Origin: an uncultured Eubacteriales bacterium
GTDB taxonomy: Bacteria > Bacillota > Clostridia > Oscillospirales > CAG-272
Direction of reading: 5' to 3'
Assembly: GCA_905201895.1 (NCBI GenBank)
Contig: CAJKPX010000044.1
Location: 1-17,015 of the forward strand
Length of the DNA: 17,015 bases
This document shows positions 15,301-17,015 of this stretch, piece after piece. A model generated the notes under the pieces. The model was not told where the DNA came from, did no database searches, and worked only from the letters and a program-made list of their open reading frames with translations. Each line of letters opens with the position of its first letter. The first letter of the stretch is position 1. The translations under genes were made by a program, and so were the position numbers.

Positions 15301-15900
15301 GGCTTCGGCGGTCTGGACCACGTTCTGGCTTCCGGCGAGGACGTAAACGTGTTCGTATTCGATACCGAGGTTTACTCCAACACCGGTGGACAGGCTTCCA
15401 AGGCTTCCAGCATCGGTCAGGTTGCTCAGTTCGCAGCTGCAGGTAAGGCAATCGGCAAGAAGAACCTTGCAGAGATCGCTATGTCCTATGGCTACGTTTA
15501 CGTTGCACAGGTTGCAATGGGCGCTGACATGAACCAGCTCCTCAAGGCACTCAAGGAGGCTGAGGCTTACCACGGTCCTTCGCTGATCATCGGCTACGCT
15601 CCTTGCGAAATGCACGGTCTGAAGGGCGGCATGCAGAACTGCCAGCTCGAAATGAAGAAGGCTGTTGAAGCAGGCTACTGGCAGATGTTCCGCTACAATC
15701 CTACCCTCGAGTCCAACAAACTCAGCATCGACTCCAAGGAGCCCAGCGCTGACTACGTTGACTTCATTAAGACCGAGACCCGCTATGCGCGCCTCGCTCA
15801 GTCCTTCCCCGAAAGAGCCGCTGACCTCTTTGCAAAGGCAGACGCCAACGCAAAGGCGAAGTATCAGAGACTCCTCAAGATGGGCAAGCTTTACGAATAA
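12307..15900 (+). CDS. nifJ: Pyruvate:ferredoxin (flavodoxin) oxidoreductase, single-chain
   Basis: This 1197-residue cytoplasmic enzyme converts pyruvate and CoA to acetyl-CoA and CO2 while reducing ferredoxin, the central step of clostridial fermentation. All domains of the homodimeric type are present: an N-terminal thiamine-contacting domain with YPITPSSPMAE (30-40); a gamma-type domain with GGDGTVGANKNSIKIIG; a two-cluster ferredoxin domain with C705, C708, C711, C715 and C760, C763, C766, C770; and a C-terminal TPP domain. In the last, C836, C839, C864 and C1100 match the proximal [4Fe-4S] ligands, and GGDGWAYDIGFGG (990 on) with YSNTGGQ binds TPP and magnesium. The length is normal. 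Codon choice is visibly more restricted than in neighbours (many GCA/GCT, GTT, AAG), as expected of a highly expressed gene. It has its own promoter and a strong AGGAGG. Ferredoxin reduced here would feed NfnAB encoded at 60-2329. Confidence 0.97.
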   Translation: MAIERKKISMDGNTAAAHVSYAFTEVAAIYPITPSSPMAEVTDTWAATDKNIFGEPARNILGDTVKVMEMQSEAGAAGAVHGSLAAGALTTTYTASQGLLLMIPNMYKIAGELLPCVIHVSARCVASHALNIFGDHSDVYACRQTGFAMMAETNQQEIMDLGAVAHLATIKSRVPFLNFFDGFRTSHEVQKIEAWDYKDLAEMVDMDALKAFRSRALNPEHPVLRGSAENGDIFFQHREACNPYYEALPAVVEEYMDKVNAKLGTDYKLFNYYGAPDAEKVIIAMGSVCDVIEEVIDYMLAAGEKVGLVKVRLYRPFVAEKLAEALPKTAKKIAVLDRTKEPGALGEPLYLDVVAALAATGVNAKVVGGRYGLGSKDTTPASVFAVYANLDQDAPKNNFSIGIVDDLTGHSLPETEAPDTAFAGTVSCKFWGLGGDGTVGANKNSIKIIGDYTDKFIQAYYQYDSKKTNGVTISHLRFGDKAIKSPYYITKANFVACHVPAYILKGYKVVQDVKPGGTFLLNCQWTPEELDAHLPNSVKSYIAKNNIQFYIINAIDKAREIGMGKRTNTILQSAFFKLANIMPIEEAVDHMKYMAKKSYLKKGEAIVEMNYKAIDAGVDATVKVDVPAAWANLADEAAEAPATGARADLVDFVNNIVRPVNAMGGDSLPVSAFKDCADGTFPQGSSAYEKRGVAVDVPVWYAENCIQCNNCAFVCPHAAIRPFAMTEEEAAAAPASTKFTAKPVIKTNYKFTMAISPLDCMGCTLCVKACPVTVKALKDGNPEKAALVMTSQASQLDQQAAWDYAVGNVSEKKEIINATVKGSQFKQPLLEFSGSCAGCAETSYARLVTQLFGERMYISNATGCSSIWGGSAPATPYTVNRESGCGPAWGNSLFEDNAEHGLGIALGQKTIRQRLMGKVAEMAASEKASAEFKAAAEAYLATAEDGEKNADATKALIVELEKAAAAGCPTAPAILAEREYLSKKSVWIFGGDGWAYDIGFGGLDHVLASGEDVNVFVFDTEVYSNTGGQASKASSIGQVAQFAAAGKAIGKKNLAEIAMSYGYVYVAQVAMGADMNQLLKALKEAEAYHGPSLIIGYAPCEMHGLKGGMQNCQLEMKKAVEAGYWQMFRYNPTLESNKLSIDSKEPSADYVDFIKTETRYARLAQSFPERAADLFAKADANAKAKYQRLLKMGKLYE

Positions 15901-15915
15901 TTATATAGCATAACC

Positions 15916-15959
15916 CCGGGGAGGGGAAAACTTCTTGCAAGAAGTTTTCCCCTCCCCGG
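15916..15959. repeat. Perfect 22-bp palindrome downstream of nifJ
   Basis: 15916-15937 is the exact reverse complement of 15938-15959, with no spacer at all. The arm reads CCGGGGAGGGG then AAAACTTCTTG. It starts 15 bases past the nifJ stop, matching the placement and sequence of the palindrome at 1-48. It lacks a following T-run, so it may act as a bidirectional structural 3-prime end, or be a mobile palindromic repeat. Confidence 0.9.
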
Positions 15960-16038
15960 ACCCCTCCCTTTTCAAGAACTTTCCCCGAAGAAAGGTGAAA
16001 GCGAAAAGGCTGCTTCTCATAAGGAAGTTTGATTTTGT

Positions 16039-16089
16039 TTTGTAGGGGCGTTCATTGAACGCCCGCGAGAAACCGCAGATCTCCCCTAC
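16039..16089 (+). repeat. TTTGTAGGGGCG hairpin element, copy 1
   Basis: After TTTGTAGGGGCG (16039-16050), GGGCGTTCA (16046-16054) pairs perfectly with TGAACGCCC (16056-16064) around one base. GTAGGGG (16042-16048) can alternatively pair with CCCCTAC (16083-16089), defining an outer boundary. A second copy in the same orientation begins at 16967. Confidence 0.75.
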
Positions 16090-16128
16090 GAGTAAGCAAA
16101 ATTTGATACGCAGAAAGCAAATAATAAT

Positions 16129-16170
16129 CCCCGACAGATTTTCAACGGTCTGTCGGGGTATTTATTTTGT
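16129..16170. terminator. Strong hairpin terminator, probably bidirectional
   Basis: CCCCGACAGA (16129-16138) and TCTGTCGGGG (16149-16158) form a perfect 10-bp stem with a ten-base loop. On the plus strand it is followed by TATTTATTTTGTT; on the minus strand by ATTATTATTTG. It lies 42 bases past the GNAT stop on the minus strand and can also stop read-through from nifJ. Confidence 0.8.
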
Positions 16171-16200
16171 TCTGTTCGATAAATTGGAATTTATCCATAA

Positions 16201-16668
16201 CTATCTTAATTCCTTAGCATACAAGCGGTCAATATCTCCACCGTAATTCACTATATCTTTTATGTAGGTGTAGCCGTACTTCTCATATAACCCGATATGT
16301 ACCGATGGGATATACGTTTTATCAAAGCCAATACCTTTCGCATACTCATTTGCAAAATCAATTAGCTTTTTACTGATCCTCTTGCCGCGATATTCTTCGG
16401 AAACAAACAGCGTTGATATCCATGGAAATATCTCGGGCAAGGGATAATAATCCGACTCCATAATGGTTACCATTCCGACAATGCAACCGTCTGTCATTGC
16501 TACGAATGGCGTTTCCCATTCCTTAAACTCCCAATTTTTGATCACGCGAACCGTATGCTCTTTCACTTCTTCCCAAGAGAAACTTTTTACAAATCCAAGC
16601 AATGCTTCTGCTGTTTCTGTATCTTTATCAACTTTTTGGATTGTTATGATCAAACTATCTTCCGTCAT
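16201..16668 (-). CDS. GNAT-family N-acetyltransferase
   Basis: This 155-residue protein has the GCN5-related acetyltransferase fold, transferring acetyl from acetyl-CoA to an amine; the acceptor is unknown. The recognisable core is the beta-strand ISTLFVSEEYRGKRISKKLI (84-103) leading into the pyrophosphate-binding loop, then the C-terminal IGLYEKYGYTYIKD (125-138), the usual GNAT ending. The loop reads R-G-K-R-I-S instead of the classical R-x-x-G-x-G/A, though the first arginine and the shape are kept. The start is ATG 16668: GAGG (16677-16680) is eight bases upstream, while a GTG at 16677 falls inside that site. The gene is clearly more AT-rich than its neighbours and uses different codons, which suggests recent transfer. 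It stands alone, ends at a strong terminator and lies between two copies of a hairpin repeat. Confidence 0.85.
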   Translation of the reverse strand: MTEDSLIITIQKVDKDTETAEALLGFVKSFSWEEVKEHTVRVIKNWEFKEWETPFVAMTDGCIVGMVTIMESDYYPLPEIFPWISTLFVSEEYRGKRISKKLIDFANEYAKGIGFDKTYIPSVHIGLYEKYGYTYIKDIVNYGGDIDRLYAKELR

Positions 16669-16720
16669 CACAATCACCTCGTCAAATTCTTATTTATCGT
16701 TCTGTCTTATCGCCAGTTTC

Positions 16721-16739
16721 GCCTTTGTATTACAAAGGC
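16721..16739. promoter_or_regulatory. 9-bp palindrome upstream of the GNAT gene
   Basis: GCCTTTGTA and TACAAAGGC are perfect inverted copies around one base, about 55 bases upstream of the GNAT ribosome site. The position suits an operator or the edge of a repeat; minus-strand promoter hexamers next to it (TTGTAA, GATAAG) are weak. Confidence 0.4.
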
Positions 16740-16781
16740 ACAGGGCAAAGCCCATACCCCTAAAGATGCACGAGCGTGTCC

Positions 16782-16908
16782 AAAGGCTCCCATGCGTAAA
16801 GGGAGCTGTCGCGGTAGCGACGAGGGATTGTTTTTTGCTGCCTTTCTGCATTTACAATCCCTCCGCCTCGCATTCGCTCGGCATCTCCCTTTACACAAGG
16901 GAGGCTTT
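16782..16908. repeat. Imperfect long inverted repeat, about 50-bp arms
   Basis: The left arm (16782-16831) carries AAAGGCTCCC, GTAAAGGGAG and GAGGGATTGT; the right arm (16854-16908) carries their counterparts ACAATCCCTC, CTCCCTTTAC and GGGAGGCTTT with few mismatches. The arms surround a 22-base centre. The left arm also holds a small GTCGC-GGTA-GCGAC hairpin. From memory this resembles abundant intergenic repeats of gut Clostridia. There is no transposase and the copies are non-autonomous if mobile. Confidence 0.7.
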
Positions 16909-16932
16909 TCGCTAATCCCATTATATCACAAA

Positions 16933-16960
16933 TCGGCAGAGAAATCAAGTTCTCTGCCGA
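16933..16960. other. 11-bp stem hairpin
   Basis: TCGGCAGAGAA (16933-16943) pairs perfectly with TTCTCTGCCGA (16950-16960) around a six-base loop. It directly precedes the second TTTGTAGGGGCG element, so the two may be folded as one tandem structure. Confidence 0.6.
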
Positions 16961-16966
16961 AATCTG

Positions 16967-17000
16967 TTTGTAGGGGCGACCATTGGTCGCCCGTTTTTTT
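16967..17000 (+). repeat. TTTGTAGGGGCG hairpin element, copy 2, with terminator-like T-run
   Basis: GGGCGACC (16974-16981) pairs with GGTCGCCC (16985-16992) around ATT, followed by GTTTTTTT on the plus strand. That makes this copy look like a true intrinsic terminator for plus-strand transcription. It shares TTTGTAGGGGCG, CATTG and CGCCCG with the copy at 16039 in the same orientation. Confidence 0.75.
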
Positions 17001-17015
17001 GCGGTTGTTTGCGGG

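Larger units (their letters stand above)
15960..16200. other. Non-coding repeat-bearing spacer between nifJ and the GNAT gene
   Basis: No credible gene is seen here; the readable frames are short, lack ribosome sites and run through repeats. The stretch holds a pyrimidine-rich segment next to the palindrome (CCCCTCCCTTTTC), the TTTGTAGGGGCG hairpin element and a strong bidirectional terminator, which are listed separately. Confidence 0.6.
16669..17015. other. Non-coding, repeat-rich right end
   Basis: I see no believable gene in this stretch. Short open frames on both strands run through palindromic repeats and lack ribosome sites. It contains a 9-bp palindrome upstream of the GNAT gene, a large paired repeat, an 11-bp hairpin and the second TTTGTAGGGGCG element, each listed separately. 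Confidence 0.65.

Noticed and set aside
16463..16915. 150-residue plus-strand frame over the GNAT gene start
   Set aside because: It spans the GNAT 5-prime end, its promoter region and a repeat, with no coding signature of its own.
16707..16948. Short minus-strand basic frames in the right-hand repeat region
   Set aside because: They translate palindromic repeats, are Arg/Lys/Cys rich and lack starts with ribosome sites. They look like the spurious peptides often predicted from such repeats.

Overview
The window looks like a chromosomal segment of a strictly anaerobic, fairly GC-rich member of the Clostridia, probably a gut-type lineage. This rests on gene content: a single-chain pyruvate:ferredoxin oxidoreductase, an NfnAB transhydrogenase, a Gram-positive HPr kinase/phosphorylase, a PrsA-like lipoprotein and a BspA-type leucine-rich-repeat protein. 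It also rests on Shine-Dalgarno-led genes with textbook sigma-A promoters and on several families of short palindromic intergenic repeats. The species cannot be named from sequence alone. No rRNA, tRNA, CRISPR array, phage or transposase gene was seen.

Layout. (1) 1-2405, minus strand: an nfnA-nfnB operon behind a perfect TTGACA-N17-TATAAT promoter, closed by a 23-bp perfect palindrome. (2) 2450-5626, minus strand: a flotillin-like SPFH protein with its own consensus promoter, which has an inverted repeat inside the spacer, followed by a 17-repeat LRR protein and a terminator. (3) 5682-6690, minus strand: hprK, divergent from the next block. (4) 6858-12085, plus strand: a PrsA/parvulin-like lipoprotein, an unrecognised single-pass membrane protein with a probable barrel-like outer domain, an ABC exporter half-transporter, and a cytoplasmic GH39-like glycosidase. 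(5) 12224-15959, plus strand: nifJ with its own promoter, followed 15 bases past the stop by a second palindrome that matches the one after nfnB. (6) 15960-17015: a repeat-rich, more AT-rich zone with one GNAT acetyltransferase gene on the minus strand, lying between two same-orientation copies of a TTTGTAGGGGCG hairpin element.

How the genes work together. The two ends of the window form a redox pair: NifJ oxidises pyruvate to acetyl-CoA and reduces ferredoxin, and NfnAB couples reduced ferredoxin and NADH to NADPH formation. HprK would set sugar-dependent control of the PTS and carbon catabolite regulation, and the GH39-like enzyme would supply sugars from short glycosides. The flotillin, foldase lipoprotein, membrane protein and ABC exporter all concern the membrane or cell envelope.

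I see no convincing undescribed multi-gene system. The most unusual signals are non-coding: the two palindromes after nfnB and nifJ differ at two positions per arm and both differences are compensated, and the hairpin elements flanking the GNAT gene also keep pairing despite changed bases.
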